A stretch of DNA of 64,000 nucleotides from Pseudomonas saliphila (GCF_008638345.1 NZ_VTVA01000017.1:34636-98635), one strand, 5' to 3'; counted from the first letter of the stretch, positions 42,070 to 51,514 are shown. The notes: a model not told the origin generated them from the sequence alone. Numbers and translations: made by a program.

Positions 42070-42462
42070 CTAACTCGTAATAATGTCGTATGCAAAAACG
42101 ATTTTATCTATCTGTATAGATGCAGCTCTTCTGTCATCTGCGACAGCAGTGATGAAATTTGTATTCTTACAGTCAGGAATTTCATCATCGGTTAGTAAAT
42201 TTACATCCATCCATTTTCCGTCATCGGAGATGGCGGTTATATTGCTGATAGCGATTACATGACCATCGACTGTTCTCAAACCGAAATACCATTGATCCTG
42301 CATCATTCGAGCCGTGTACCAAGCCGGCAAAACCTCAATAGCGGCTCCTGCATCTGTGATCATGGCTATCTTCTTATTTATTTTCCGCCATTGCTTTTCC
42401 GTAAACCATAAACTTCCGAGTGCTGTTAGTCCGCTAATCACGGCGATAACTGTTTCTAGCAT
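42070..42462 (-). CDS. First remaining cassette: membrane-anchored protein, 130 aa
   Basis: The protein has an N-terminal membrane helix (MLETVIAVISGLTALGSLWF) and a cytoplasmic or periplasmic beta-rich domain (WYFGLRTVDGHVIAISNITA). No family was recognised. ATG 42462 is favoured over 42477 because the AGAGG of the attC core lies about six bases upstream of it. This is the cassette nearest to the integrase end and so, in an active integron, the most recently inserted. Confidence 0.78.
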   Translation of the reverse strand: MLETVIAVISGLTALGSLWFTEKQWRKINKKIAMITDAGAAIEVLPAWYTARMMQDQWYFGLRTVDGHVIAISNITAISDDGKWMDVNLLTDDEIPDCKNTNFITAVADDRRAASIQIDKIVFAYDIITS

Positions 42463-42468
42463 GGCTGC

Positions 42469-42527
42469 CTCTAACATCTAAGCATTTGAACGGTGTGCGC
42501 AGCATTCCGATCAAATGTCTGTTGGAC
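42469..42527 (-). repeat. attC/attI-like site a
   Basis: GTCCAAC at one end and GTTAGAG at the other, 59 bases on the minus strand, with CATTTGA/TCAAATG and CGG/CCG pairs inside. It could be a divergent attC, or the core of attI with chance symmetry. It is the last such site before the IS91 remnant. Confidence 0.5.
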
Positions 42528-42773
42528 TAAGCCGCCACACCGGTCGCGTAGCATCTATAGGGTTTTGTATTGAACGGGAGGGACGGCGACGGCTGGACAG
42601 CTACCACACGGCGCTTGAAATAACCTGATGGGCTTGTTGTTTGTGTCCATGTCGATGCTCTCTGCTTCCTTGATACCGCAAAACTACCGCGATTTCCTTA
42701 CGATTGCCATCTTATGGCCAGTACGGCCCGTGCCTTGATCTTTCAGGCAGTCTTCCCCCGGCCAGTCAGGCAT
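42528..42773. other. 246-base gap, possible relic of attI/intI promoter region
   Basis: No gene and no integrase N-terminus is recognisable in any frame. Its position between the last attC and the IS91 remnant is where attI and the start of intI should have been, so those parts appear deleted or overwritten. Confidence 0.35.
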
Positions 42774-43399
42774 TCAACATCGTCGCAAACGGCCAGTACC
42801 TTGCACCCGATTCGGGGCAATTATTCCAATGCAGTACATGTGCGGTCGCTTGCATTGGCTACACACGAGGTTCGGCGGACTGACTGCGGCGCCAACCCTG
42901 TTTTCCTTGTGCTCAGCATCACCGGCTCGCAGTGCCGGTCTTAGCTGCTCAAGTCGAGCACGCCGGCAACGGTTGGCCAGAAAGCCATAGTGCCTTACGC
43001 GCATCAGTCCTTTGGGCAGGATGTGCAACAGGAATCGTCGAACAAACTCGTCTCCACTCAGGGTCATCTGCCTGGCCGGGGCATCCTGACGATAGTCCTT
43101 ATAACTGAAGGTCACACTGTGCTCGTCTACCTGCCGCAGGCGTGCATTGCTGATGGCGATCCGGCGTGTCTGGACAGTACCCGCACGGGAAACAGGTAAT
43201 GACTGCGGGCGGCACGCCAGCGACCATCGCGACCGAGTGCGCCCGCAGGTACCAGGCAGTGCAGATGGACATGTTGGTCAAGGGTCTGCCCCCAAGTGTG
43301 CAGCACAGCAGTCATTCCCAGCTGCCCATTCAGTCGTTTGGGGTCGCGCCCAAAATGATCCAATGTGCCCCATACGGACTGGGCAACTTTCTGCTATAC
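42774..43399 (-). pseudogene. IS91-family (HUH, Y2) transposase remnant
   Basis: Two frames are needed. The first (43399 to about 43130) reads [20 protein letters not shown] and [20 protein letters not shown], with the HUH histidines. The second (from about 43170 to 42774) reads [32 protein letters not shown] and HYGFLANRCRRARL. In intact IS91 proteins about 80-100 residues, including the YLGRY catalytic tyrosines, lie between these parts; here they are gone. The N-terminus is also missing, cut at the intI junction. Confidence 0.82.
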
Positions 43400-43401
43400 C
43401 C

Positions 43402-43518
43402 GGCAGCGATATCAGGACCGTGCAAACGCTGCTGGGGCACTCGGATGTTCGCACGACCCAGATCTACACACATGTGTTGGGTCAGGCATTCGCCGGGGTC
43501 CAGAGCCCATTGAGATGA
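43402..43518 (+). pseudogene. intI: C-terminal remnant of an integron integrase
   Basis: The last 38 codons read [20 protein letters not shown], then [17 protein letters not shown] and stop. LLGHSDV-TT-IYTHVL with the catalytic His and Tyr, and the GVxSPL ending, are typical of IntI rather than of XerC/D. The rest of the gene, including the IntI-specific helix, is replaced by the IS91 remnant. Its plus orientation is opposite to the cassettes, as in integrons. Confidence 0.78.
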
Positions 43519-43593
43519 GTAAATACCAGGCACGCTACCGCCCTACGTAAAACGCACGCCAGGTACTAACAACCCCAGCGTACCGCAGATGCG

Positions 43594-44247
43594 CTACATC
43601 CCACCAGATAGCTGAAACAGCTCACCATCAACTACCAGAACGGCGTCCTCGGCAGCGTCCGGTTTGATGTCCCAGCCCCCTGTCAGCGCGCCGAATGAGG
43701 GCAGTACTGTTACCGCGTCGCGGAACCAGAATACCGGGGCGCGTAGTTTGTCTCGCCCTACTGCCAGGGTATGCGCGGGGTGCAGGTGGCCGGCGAGGAT
43801 GTGTTTGCCTGGCACTTTGGTTGGTTCATGGCAGAGCCGGAAGGGGCCGAGATCGAGGGTGGCGTGCCAGGTGATGCCTATGTCGATTCCCTCGGCGTGT
43901 CGGTCGTGATTGCCGATCACCGCTTCTACTCGTACATCCGCATGGCGTTCGAGCCAGGCCGGGAATTGCTCGAGGAAAGGTTCGCCTTCCCTGGGGCGGT
44001 GATGGAAGAAGTCACCCAGAACTATCAGCCGCCTGGGGCTGAAATGATGAATCAGCGCCGTGAGACGTCGTAGATCGTCCTGGCTTTGCCCGGTGGGCAC
44101 TGCCAGCCCCTTGCGGCGGAAGAAGGCGCCTTTGCCAAAGTGTGTATCGGCGACCATGAGGGTCGCATGGGCGGGGTAATACAGGGCCTTGTCGCCATGC
44201 AGCACGACCTTCTCGCCCGCCAGTTCCCAGTCCAGCGTGCGGCTCAC
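43594..44247 (-). CDS. pdeM: Ligase-associated DNA damage response endonuclease PdeM
   Basis: The 217-residue metallophosphoesterase has all metal motifs: VADTHFGKGAFF (DxH), VLGDFFHHR (GD), GNHDRHAEG (GNHD) and AGHLHPAHT (GHxH). In other bacteria the enzyme is a manganese-dependent nuclease of the Lhr-Core repair cluster. GTG 44247 is the start: it overlaps the helicase TGA (GTGA), and the family length of about 220 residues fits; longer readings were rejected. It is the last gene of the four-gene operon. Confidence 0.92.
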   Translation of the reverse strand: MSRTLDWELAGEKVVLHGDKALYYPAHATLMVADTHFGKGAFFRRKGLAVPTGQSQDDLRRLTALIHHFSPRRLIVLGDFFHHRPREGEPFLEQFPAWLERHADVRVEAVIGNHDRHAEGIDIGITWHATLDLGPFRLCHEPTKVPGKHILAGHLHPAHTLAVGRDKLRAPVFWFRDAVTVLPSFGALTGGWDIKPDAAEDAVLVVDGELFQLSGGM

Positions 44248-46706
44248 CTGCGTTTTTTCGCGACGCGGTCGGCGTTGCGCTCCAGTGTTGCCAGCATGCG
44301 TTGCACGCGTTGGCGCCAGTTCTCGGTACTCAGGCGGCTGCGCAGGCGGTCCACCCACAGCGGAAAGCCCAGTGGAGAAAAGTGCTTCGGTGTGACGATG
44401 GTCAGCTCCTGTTCGGCGGCGCGCTCAAGTACATCGCGCAGCCTGCGGATGTCGAGCTGATCTTCCAGCACTTCGCGGCGCGCCTGATCGAGTAATCGGT
44501 GCTCGGGATCGTAACGTGCTAGGGTGTCGTAAAGCAGGCCTGTTGACGCCTGCAGCTGACGATCGGTCTTGCCGCGCCCCGGGTAACCCTGGAACACCAG
44601 CCCGCTGATCCGCGCAATATCGCGAAACTGCCGGCGCGCCAGCTCGCTGGCGTTCAGCGCCGCCAGCACGTCATCGAGTAAATGCTCCGGGCTGAGCAGC
44701 GTGCGCCACAGCGCTTCGGTCAGCTCGGGCGGCTCGGTGGAGGTCAGCAGTTCGAGGCCGTAATCATTCACCGATAGGGAGAAGGTCGCCGGCTGGATCT
44801 GACCGATGCGCCAGGCCAACAGGGACGCAAGCCCCTCGTGGGCCAGCCGGCCGGCGAAGGGATAGATAAACAGATAGTGCCCTTCCCGCGATCGGCAGCG
44901 CTCAATTAACAGGTGATGCCGGCCGGGCAAGGCAGACTGATCCCGCTGCACTTCCAGCACCGGGCGTATGGCTTCGACTTCGGCGTCCCGGTAGATACCT
45001 TTCTCCACTTCTTCGAGAATCTCCAGCACGGTATCGGCGAGCTCCGATGACAACGGCAGCCTGCCACCGTACCAGCGCGGAACGCTGTGCCGCCGCGTGC
45101 TGGCTGGCCGCACATAGGCCACCAGATCGCGCACCTTTATCAGCTCCAGCGCCCGGCCGGAAAACAGAAATACATCGCCGGGATTGAGCCGTGCGATAAA
45201 GGACTCTTCCACGGTGCCGAGCGAGCCGCCGCGCATGAATTTCACCCGCATTTGCGCGTCGCTGGTGATGGTGCCGATGGCCATGCGGTGCCGCCGCGCA
45301 ATGCCGGTATCCTCCACTCGGAACAGGCCATCCTGCTCGACCACCCGCTGAAACTGCGGATAGTGTTCCAGCACCGGCCCGCCCTGGGTGATGAACACCA
45401 GACACCAATGGAACATCTCCTCGGTAAGCTCGGCAAAGGCATGGGTGGAGCGGGCTTCGGCCAGTGCCTGTTCGACGCTGAAACCGGGGCCGGCGGCCAG
45501 GGTCACCAGATGCTGAACCAGCACATCCAGACACAACCGCAGCGGTCGTCTTGCCTCTACTCGACCGGCCTCCCAGGCGCGGCGGGCGGCAGCAATCTCC
45601 ACCAGTTCGAAGGCGTGGCTCGGTACACAGAGGATTTCGCTGGTAGCGCCGGGCTGGTGGCCAGAGCGTCCGGCGCGCTGCATCAGCCGCGCAACGCCCT
45701 TGGGGCTGCCAACCTGCACTACGCGATCGACCGGCGAAAAATCCACGCCCAGATCCAGACTTGAGGTACAGACAACGCAACGAAAGCTGCCATCGCGCAG
45801 ACCATCCTCGATACGTTTGCGCAGCTTGCGATCGATAGAGCCGTGGTGCAGGCCGATCTCGGTCAACCAGTCCATACGCGCCTTGAGCACCGACTCAAAC
45901 CACAACTCGGCCTGCGAACGCGTGTTGGTGAACAGCAATGCGGTGGCGCCCTGCTCCAGATACTCGAGCACACCCTCCAGCTGCGCCAAGCCCAGGTGGC
46001 CGGCCCAGGGGAAGCGCTCCAGCGTCGGGGGCAGCAGGCCGCGCACGGTCAGCGTTTTGTGCGTATCGCCGGCCACGCTGACGCCCGGTGCTGCGCCTTG
46101 GCCGAGCAATACCTGCATCGCCTCATCCAGATTGCCCAGCGTGGCGGACAAGCCCCAGACCGGCAGACCGGGACGCCGCGCGCGCAACCAGGCCAGACAC
46201 AGCTGCAGCTGAACGCCGCGCTTGTTACCGAGCAGCTCGTGCCACTCATCGACGATGACTGCGTCCAGATGCCGAAAGCTTTCCTCCACGTTGCGGTAGG
46301 ACAGCAGCACAGACAGGCTCTCGGGGGTGGTGACCAGCGCCTCGGGTAACTTGCGCCGCTGCCGGGCACGCACGCTTGCGCTGGTATCACCGGTGCGGGT
46401 TTCCACTTGCCAGTTAAGTCCCAGCCCGTCGACCGCCTCCTGCAGATTGCCCGCGGTATCCGAAGCCAGCGCCCGCAGCGGCGTGATCCACAACACCCGC
46501 AGCCCGGCCGGCGCTCTGGTTTGCTCCAGCGCCACGGATACCGGACCCAGCCAGGCAGCGAGCGTTTTGCCGGAACCGGTGGACGCATGGATCAGCCCGG
46601 ACTGCCCGTCACGAAAGGCTGCCCAGGTGCAACGCTGGAAGGGTGCCGGTTGCCAGCCGCGGTTGGCGAACCAGTCTTCAATTGCCTTGATGCCGTCAGC
46701 TGCCAT
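44244..46706 (-). CDS. Ligase-associated Lhr-type DEXH helicase
   Basis: The 820-residue superfamily 2 helicase has Walker A IHASTGSGKTLAAWL, a DEWH box (IVDEWHELLG), motif III (LSATLG) and motif VI RAGRSGHQPG, followed by the winged-helix and Lhr-specific domain. Lhr-Core enzymes are 3'-5' translocases that unwind RNA:DNA hybrids and DNA. ATG 46706 overlaps the ligase gene by 11 bases. It works in repair with the ligase, exonuclease and PdeM. Confidence 0.92.
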   Translation of the reverse strand: MAADGIKAIEDWFANRGWQPAPFQRCTWAAFRDGQSGLIHASTGSGKTLAAWLGPVSVALEQTRAPAGLRVLWITPLRALASDTAGNLQEAVDGLGLNWQVETRTGDTSASVRARQRRKLPEALVTTPESLSVLLSYRNVEESFRHLDAVIVDEWHELLGNKRGVQLQLCLAWLRARRPGLPVWGLSATLGNLDEAMQVLLGQGAAPGVSVAGDTHKTLTVRGLLPPTLERFPWAGHLGLAQLEGVLEYLEQGATALLFTNTRSQAELWFESVLKARMDWLTEIGLHHGSIDRKLRKRIEDGLRDGSFRCVVCTSSLDLGVDFSPVDRVVQVGSPKGVARLMQRAGRSGHQPGATSEILCVPSHAFELVEIAAARRAWEAGRVEARRPLRLCLDVLVQHLVTLAAGPGFSVEQALAEARSTHAFAELTEEMFHWCLVFITQGGPVLEHYPQFQRVVEQDGLFRVEDTGIARRHRMAIGTITSDAQMRVKFMRGGSLGTVEESFIARLNPGDVFLFSGRALELIKVRDLVAYVRPASTRRHSVPRWYGGRLPLSSELADTVLEILEEVEKGIYRDAEVEAIRPVLEVQRDQSALPGRHHLLIERCRSREGHYLFIYPFAGRLAHEGLASLLAWRIGQIQPATFSLSVNDYGLELLTSTEPPELTEALWRTLLSPEHLLDDVLAALNASELARRQFRDIARISGLVFQGYPGRGKTDRQLQASTGLLYDTLARYDPEHRLLDQARREVLEDQLDIRRLRDVLERAAEQELTIVTPKHFSPLGFPLWVDRLRSRLSTENWRQRVQRMLATLERNADRVAKKRR

Positions 46707-48291
46707 AGATACGCAGCAGCTCTTTGACCTGATCGAGGGTGTCGGCCTCCTCCACCGGTTTGTCCTGACGCCAGCGGGCGATCCGCGGAAAACGCAGCGC
46801 AATCCCGGACCTGTGCCTTGGCGAGGGTTGAATGCCTTCGAAGGCAATTTCCAGCACCTGCTGCGGTTTGAGCGAGCGCACCGGGCCGAATTTCTCGATG
46901 GTATTACGGCGAATCCAGTGATCGAGTTGCTGGATCTCCTTGTCGGTCAAACCGGAGTAGGCCTTGGCGATGGGCACAAAGCTGTCGCCGTCGCGCACCG
47001 CCAGGGTGTAATCGGTGTACAGATTCGCGCGCCGGCCGTGCCCCGGCTGGGCATACAAGAGCACGGCATCGATGCTCAGCGGATCGATCTTCCATTTCCA
47101 CCAGTCGCCGCGTATCCGGCCGCTGCGATAGGGGCTGGCGCGGCGTTTGAGCATCAGGCCTTCGACGCGGCGCTCGCGGCTGCTTTCGCGGATTGTCGCC
47201 AGAGCCGGCCAATCGCTGGCGTCGGTCATCGGACTCAGTCGTAGCGCCGGCTGTGCTGCTTCGGCGAGGATGGCATCCAGCGCATTGCGCCGTTCTTCCA
47301 GCGGCTTGTGCCGCCAGTCTTCGCCCTGGTGTTCAAGCAGGTCATAGGCGAGAAATACCACCGGGACTTCCTTGAGGAGCTTGGGTCCGACCGTCTTGCG
47401 CTGGATACGACGCTGCATCTGTGAAAAGGGCAGCACATCGGCGTCCCAGGCCAGCAACTCGCCGTCGAGCACGACCTCCGGCAAAGCCAGCGCGGCCTCC
47501 TCCACCTCAGGGAAACGGCCGCCCATGGGTTCTTCACCACGCGACCAGAGCCAGATACCGCTGGGCCGGGCAATAAGTTGTGCGCGGATGCCGTCCCATT
47601 TCCATTCCGCCAGCCACTGGTGCAGATCGCCCAGATCAGCGGGGTCACCTTCCAGCGGTGAGGCCAGGAAGAAAGGATAGGGCTGGCCCTGCCGCTCCTG
47701 GCGGCCTTCTTCGTCGAACAACCGCTGATAAAAAGCGGCACTGGGCTCGAACTCGCCCATCAGCCGGCGCGCGATCAACGCCCGCGGCTTGCCACTGAGC
47801 GTCGCCAGAGCGCGCTCCACCAGACCACGGGATACACCGACACGCAGACTGCCGGTAAGCAATTTGTTGTATAGAAAACAAGCGTGGCGCGGCAGTGCGC
47901 GCCACAGCGCCATGACCTGTTCCTTGCGCTGTTCTTCTTCCAGACTGCGCAGGCTGAGGATGTTCTGCTCGACCCAGCCGGCGAAACTGCCCTGCACCGC
48001 CGGGCGTTCAGTATCGTCTTCCATCAGCAGGCTGATGGTTTCAGCCAGATCGCCGACGTGCTGATAGGTTTCTTCGACCAGCCATTCGGGCAGGCCACTG
48101 GCCTCTGCCAGCCATTCGCGCAAACGTCGCGGCCCGACCAGCCGTTTCATGCGCCGCCCGGTCAGTATGTACACCGCCCAGGCGCCGTCGTGGGGATCGA
48201 TGCCGTCGAAATAGGCAGTGAGCACATCCAGTTTGGTCTGGGTCCGGGTGGTGGCGTCCAGTGCGGTGTACATGTCGGCGAAGGCCTGCAT
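46696..48291 (-). CDS. ATP-dependent DNA ligase (repair-cluster type)
   Basis: The 531-residue ligase has an N-terminal DNA-binding domain, the adenylation motif EWKWDGIRAQ with the AMP-linked lysine near residue 240, motif III-like VVLDGELLAWD, motif IV RVEGLMLKRR and motif V WWKWKIDP. It seals nicks with ATP, in addition to the NAD ligase of the cell. Its ATG shares one base with the stop of the exonuclease gene. The product lacks Ku-associated polymerase domains, so it is not LigD. Confidence 0.93.
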   Translation of the reverse strand: MQAFADMYTALDATTRTQTKLDVLTAYFDGIDPHDGAWAVYILTGRRMKRLVGPRRLREWLAEASGLPEWLVEETYQHVGDLAETISLLMEDDTERPAVQGSFAGWVEQNILSLRSLEEEQRKEQVMALWRALPRHACFLYNKLLTGSLRVGVSRGLVERALATLSGKPRALIARRLMGEFEPSAAFYQRLFDEEGRQERQGQPYPFFLASPLEGDPADLGDLHQWLAEWKWDGIRAQLIARPSGIWLWSRGEEPMGGRFPEVEEAALALPEVVLDGELLAWDADVLPFSQMQRRIQRKTVGPKLLKEVPVVFLAYDLLEHQGEDWRHKPLEERRNALDAILAEAAQPALRLSPMTDASDWPALATIRESSRERRVEGLMLKRRASPYRSGRIRGDWWKWKIDPLSIDAVLLYAQPGHGRRANLYTDYTLAVRDGDSFVPIAKAYSGLTDKEIQQLDHWIRRNTIEKFGPVRSLKPQQVLEIAFEGIQPSPRHRSGIALRFPRIARWRQDKPVEEADTLDQVKELLRIYGS

Positions 48292-49286
48292 CAGTCGTCC
48301 TCGCCGCCGTAGAGGGTGTCCAGTTCGTAGGCTTGAAGGCCTTCGCACTCGCGCAGATAGCGCACCAGATCATCGCTGCGGCCGTGGGTGGTCAGCACGG
48401 TGCTGGCACCGGATTCGCGGATGGTGCGCAGCAGAGCCGGCCAGTCAGCATGGTCGCTGAGTTCGAAGCCATGGTCATAGCCGCGACGGCGACGGTTGCC
48501 GCGTATCCGCATCCAGCCGGAAGCAAAACCGGTGCTCGCGTTGCGGAAGCGCCGCATCCACGACGAGCCGGCGGCAGAGGGCGGTGCCAGGATGAGCTCA
48601 CCGCCGAAATCATGGTCAGTGGGCAGTTCCGAGATTGGCGTTGTCGGCAGCATCTTTACCCCGGCCTGCCGGTAAATATCGGTCATCGCTACCATCGCTC
48701 CGTGGACGTACACCGGACGATCGGTATGTTCGGTAAGCGCGGCCAGCACCCGCTGCGCCTTGCCCAGCGCGTAGGTGAAGAGAATGCAGGGGCGGTCCGG
48801 ATGCGCTGACCACCACTGCCAGATCTGCTCGCCGACCCGCTCCACCGGTGGCCAGCGATAACAGGGCAAGGCAAAGGTCGCCTCGGTGATCAAGGTGTCG
48901 CAGGGGACAACTTCGAAGGGTGCGCAGGTCGGGTCGGGATCGCGTTTGTAATCGCCGGTCACCACCCAGACGCGGCCATCATCATGTTCAAGTCGCGCCT
49001 GGGCGCTGCCCAGCACATGGCCGGCCGGATGCAGGCTCAGGGTGATAGCGCCGAAACGCCGCTGCTCGCCATACTCCATCCCGGTGAATTCGTGCTCGCC
49101 CAGCCGGTGGCGCATGATCGGCAAACTGTCGTGCTGGGCCAGATAGTGTTCACTGCCGGCACGGGCGTGATCGGCATGGGCATGGGTGATGACGGCCGTG
49201 GCGACCGGGCGCCACGGATCGATATGAAAATTACCCGCCGGACAGAACAGGCCTTCATCGGTGGGAATGATGAGCGGATCACGCAT
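48291..49286 (-). CDS. Ligase-associated MBL-fold exonuclease
   Basis: The 331-residue metallo-beta-lactamase/beta-CASP protein has HAHADHARAG (HxHxDH), a downstream GDYKRDP aspartate, FELSDHADW and VLTTHG, as in SNM1/CPSF-type nucleases. It is the first gene of the cluster and probably trims DNA ends before ligation. The start ATG and length agree with the family. The four genes overlap or abut (TGATG, 11 bases, GTGA), so they form one operon. Confidence 0.92.
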   Translation of the reverse strand: MRDPLIIPTDEGLFCPAGNFHIDPWRPVATAVITHAHADHARAGSEHYLAQHDSLPIMRHRLGEHEFTGMEYGEQRRFGAITLSLHPAGHVLGSAQARLEHDDGRVWVVTGDYKRDPDPTCAPFEVVPCDTLITEATFALPCYRWPPVERVGEQIWQWWSAHPDRPCILFTYALGKAQRVLAALTEHTDRPVYVHGAMVAMTDIYRQAGVKMLPTTPISELPTDHDFGGELILAPPSAAGSSWMRRFRNASTGFASGWMRIRGNRRRRGYDHGFELSDHADWPALLRTIRESGASTVLTTHGRSDDLVRYLRECEGLQAYELDTLYGGEDD

Positions 49287-49389
49287 GCGGTACAGCGCCC
49301 CTGTGACACGTCGAAGATCGACACCTGTAGGTGGGACAATCGAAGCGCGACGGTGTTACACGGGGAATCGAAATCCAGCGCGCCCGATA

Positions 49390-50175
49390 TCAGGCGCGCC
49401 TGGGCACCGTCAGCACCAGCATGAACAAGGCGGCCGCACAGACCACGATCGAGGGACCGGCGGGTGTATCCAGATTCCACGACATGCCCAGCCCGCCCAG
49501 CACCGCTAGACAACCCAGCACGCTGGCACCGATCGCCATCTGTTCCGGGGTACGCGCATGACGCTGGGCAGCGGCGGGCGGAATGATCAGCAGCGAGGTG
49601 ATCAGCAACACACCGACTATCTTCATGGCTACCGCTATGACGATGGCGATCAGCAGCATCAGCGCCATGTGGATCGCGGTGACCGGCTGGCCTTCCACGC
49701 GCGCCAGCTCCTCATGCACGGTGACGGCCAGCAGGCGGCGCCAGAGCAGCGCCAACAATACCGAGACCACTGCGACGCCGCCGAGCATCCAGCCGAGATC
49801 CCCGGTGCTGATCGCCAGCAGATCGCCAAACAGATAGGCCATCAGATCGATCCGCACGTTATCGGTCAGCGCCAGCACCACCAGGCCGAGGGACAGCGTG
49901 CTGTGCGCCAGAATGCCCAGCAGCGTATCGCTGGCCAGCCACTGACGGTTCTGCATGACGACCAGCAGCACCGCCAACAGCACGCAGCCGGCGGTCACCG
50001 CTACCGTCAGATTGATGTCCAGCAGGATGCCCATGGCGATGCCGAGCAGCGCAGAGTGCGACAGGGTATCGCCGAAATAGGCCATGCGCCGCCAGACCAC
50101 AAAGGAGCCCAACGGGCCGGCCACTAGCGCCAGCCCCAGGCCGGCGACCAGCGCGTAAATCAGGAATTCAGGCAT
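49390..50175 (-). CDS. znuB: Zinc ABC transporter permease
   Basis: The 261-residue permease has about eight helices and the ABC-3 family phrases [20 protein letters not shown] and [24 protein letters not shown] [20 protein letters not shown]. It moves zinc across the inner membrane with ZnuA and ZnuC. ATG 50175 overlaps the end of znuC by eight bases; a longer reading within znuC was rejected. Confidence 0.94.
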   Translation of the reverse strand: MPEFLIYALVAGLGLALVAGPLGSFVVWRRMAYFGDTLSHSALLGIAMGILLDINLTVAVTAGCVLLAVLLVVMQNRQWLASDTLLGILAHSTLSLGLVVLALTDNVRIDLMAYLFGDLLAISTGDLGWMLGGVAVVSVLLALLWRRLLAVTVHEELARVEGQPVTAIHMALMLLIAIVIAVAMKIVGVLLITSLLIIPPAAAQRHARTPEQMAIGASVLGCLAVLGGLGMSWNLDTPAGPSIVVCAAALFMLVLTVPRRA

Positions 50176-50944
50176 GCTTGCAATTCGGTCCGTGTTGGTG
50201 CCCGGCGGGCGTTTCGACGACTTCGCCGTGCAGATCATGGTCATGATCGTGATGATGGTTATATATCGCCAGCGCGCTGGCCTGTTCGCCGAACAGCGCG
50301 ACGAAGGCCGGGTCCAGGCTGACCTGTTCCGGACGGCCGGAACAGCACACGTGGCGGTTGAGACACACCACGGTATTAGTGGTGGACATCACCAGGTGCA
50401 GATCATGGGACACCATCAGTACGCCGCAACCGTAACGGTCGCGCAGCCGGGTGATAAGCTCGTACAGCTCGATCTGGCCGTTGACATCGACGCCCTGCAC
50501 GGGCTCGTCGAGCACCAGCAGATGCGGTTTGCGCAGCAACGCGCGCGCCAGCAGGATGCGCTGCAGTTCGCCACCAGAAACCTGCTGCAGGGGGCGCAGT
50601 GCCAGGTGCCCTGCCCCCACTTCCTCGAGCGCTTCCAGTGCCGCCGGGCGCTTGACGCGGGGCGCGAGCATGAGAAAGCGCAGCACGGTCAGCGGCAGCG
50701 TCGCGTCCACCTGCAGTTTCTGCGGCATATAGCCGATACGCAGTCGCGACTTGCGTTTGACACTGCCCGAGTCGGCCTTGAGCAGGCCGAGCACGATGCG
50801 TACCAGACTGGTCTTGCCGGCGCCGTTGGGGCCGATCAGGGTGACGATCTCACCTGGCTGAACGCTGAGGTCTACCTTGTCGAGAATGGCGTTGCCGTGC
50901 AGCCGCAGGCTGACCGACTCCAGGGCGAGCAGGGCCTTGCTCAT
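50168..50944 (-). CDS. znuC: Zinc ABC transporter ATPase
   Basis: The 258-residue ATPase has Walker [10 protein letters not shown], signature VSGGELQRI and Walker [13 protein letters not shown]. The C-terminus is a His/Asp tract ([15 protein letters not shown], then [10 protein letters not shown]) that could bind zinc near the membrane. ATG 50944 overlaps the zur stop in an ATGA. The order zur-znuC-znuB matches Pseudomonas. Confidence 0.95.
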   Translation of the reverse strand: MSKALLALESVSLRLHGNAILDKVDLSVQPGEIVTLIGPNGAGKTSLVRIVLGLLKADSGSVKRKSRLRIGYMPQKLQVDATLPLTVLRFLMLAPRVKRPAALEALEEVGAGHLALRPLQQVSGGELQRILLARALLRKPHLLVLDEPVQGVDVNGQIELYELITRLRDRYGCGVLMVSHDLHLVMSTTNTVVCLNRHVCCSGRPEQVSLDPAFVALFGEQASALAIYNHHHDHDHDLHGEVVETPAGHQHGPNCKHA

Positions 50945-51435
50945 GCGGCCGCCTGGCACTGGGCGCAGAGTCCGGTGATTTCCACCGTTTCACCTTCCAC
51001 CGCAAAGCCGAGGTTTTCCGCGCTGGCAGCGATAGCGTCGCGGATCGCTGGCTGATCCAGCTCGATCGCAATCCGGCATTCCCGGCAGATCAGAAACTGC
51101 CCTTCATGGCGATGCTCGGGACTCGCGCAGCCGATGAAGGCATTCAGCGACGCAATACGATGAACCAGTCCCTGTTCGAGCAGGAAATCCAGCGCCCGGT
51201 ATACCGTCGGCGGCGCGGCGCGGCGTCCATCCTCGAGTGTCAGCGTCTCGAGAATGTCGTAGGCACCGAGCGGCTTGTGGCTCTGCCAGACCAGCTCCAG
51301 CACCCGCTTGCGCAGGACGGTAAAGCGCACGCCGGACTGGGCGCACAACTGCTCGGCAGCTGCCAGCGCCTCACTGACGCACTGGCTGTGGTCATGCGGA
51401 TGATGGGGATCGCTCTGCTTGAATGCTTCAGTCAT
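50941..51435 (-). CDS. zur: Zinc uptake regulator Zur (Fur family)
   Basis: The 164-residue repressor has an N-terminal His-rich start ([11 protein letters not shown]), a winged helix ([38 protein letters not shown]) and two structural-zinc Cys pairs (ICRECR and LCAQCQ). With zinc it represses the transporter genes. It is the first gene of zur-znuC-znuB, divergent from znuA, and the palindrome between them is its likely site. Confidence 0.95.
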   Translation of the reverse strand: MTEAFKQSDPHHPHDHSQCVSEALAAAEQLCAQSGVRFTVLRKRVLELVWQSHKPLGAYDILETLTLEDGRRAAPPTVYRALDFLLEQGLVHRIASLNAFIGCASPEHRHEGQFLICRECRIAIELDQPAIRDAIAASAENLGFAVEGETVEITGLCAQCQAAA

Positions 51436-51514
51436 TGGTCCGACCCGTATGTCCAGGAATTAGGGTGTACTGACGTTCCCTCGCGCGCCGAAACGTCGAC
51501 AGACCCTCATGACC

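Larger units (their letters stand above)
35502..43518 (-). mobile_element. Decayed chromosomal integron (attC cassette array plus intI remnant)
   Basis: The region holds eight attC-like sites, best read as all in minus orientation, small genes whose stop codons touch or overlap the R'' box, and at the right end the C-terminus of an integron integrase on the opposite strand, which is the normal arrangement of intI and cassettes. Sites at 41297 and 41988 are near-identical, as in sedentary Pseudomonas-type integrons. Unlike their flanks, several cassettes are AT-rich. The integrase is broken by an IS91-type remnant, and a 2.2-kb foreign segment splits the array. The borders abut sco on the left and the ligase-associated repair operon on the right. 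Confidence 0.8.

Noticed and set aside
42065..42075. Extra attC core (ACCTAAC) in the 3' end of the first cassette gene
   Set aside because: No partner box at a suitable distance; the neighbouring site b explains the boundary.
42714..42944. Plus-strand frame over the IS91 remnant as a possible intI N-terminus
   Set aside because: No IntI or tyrosine recombinase motif is present, and the minus strand encodes transposase sequence here.
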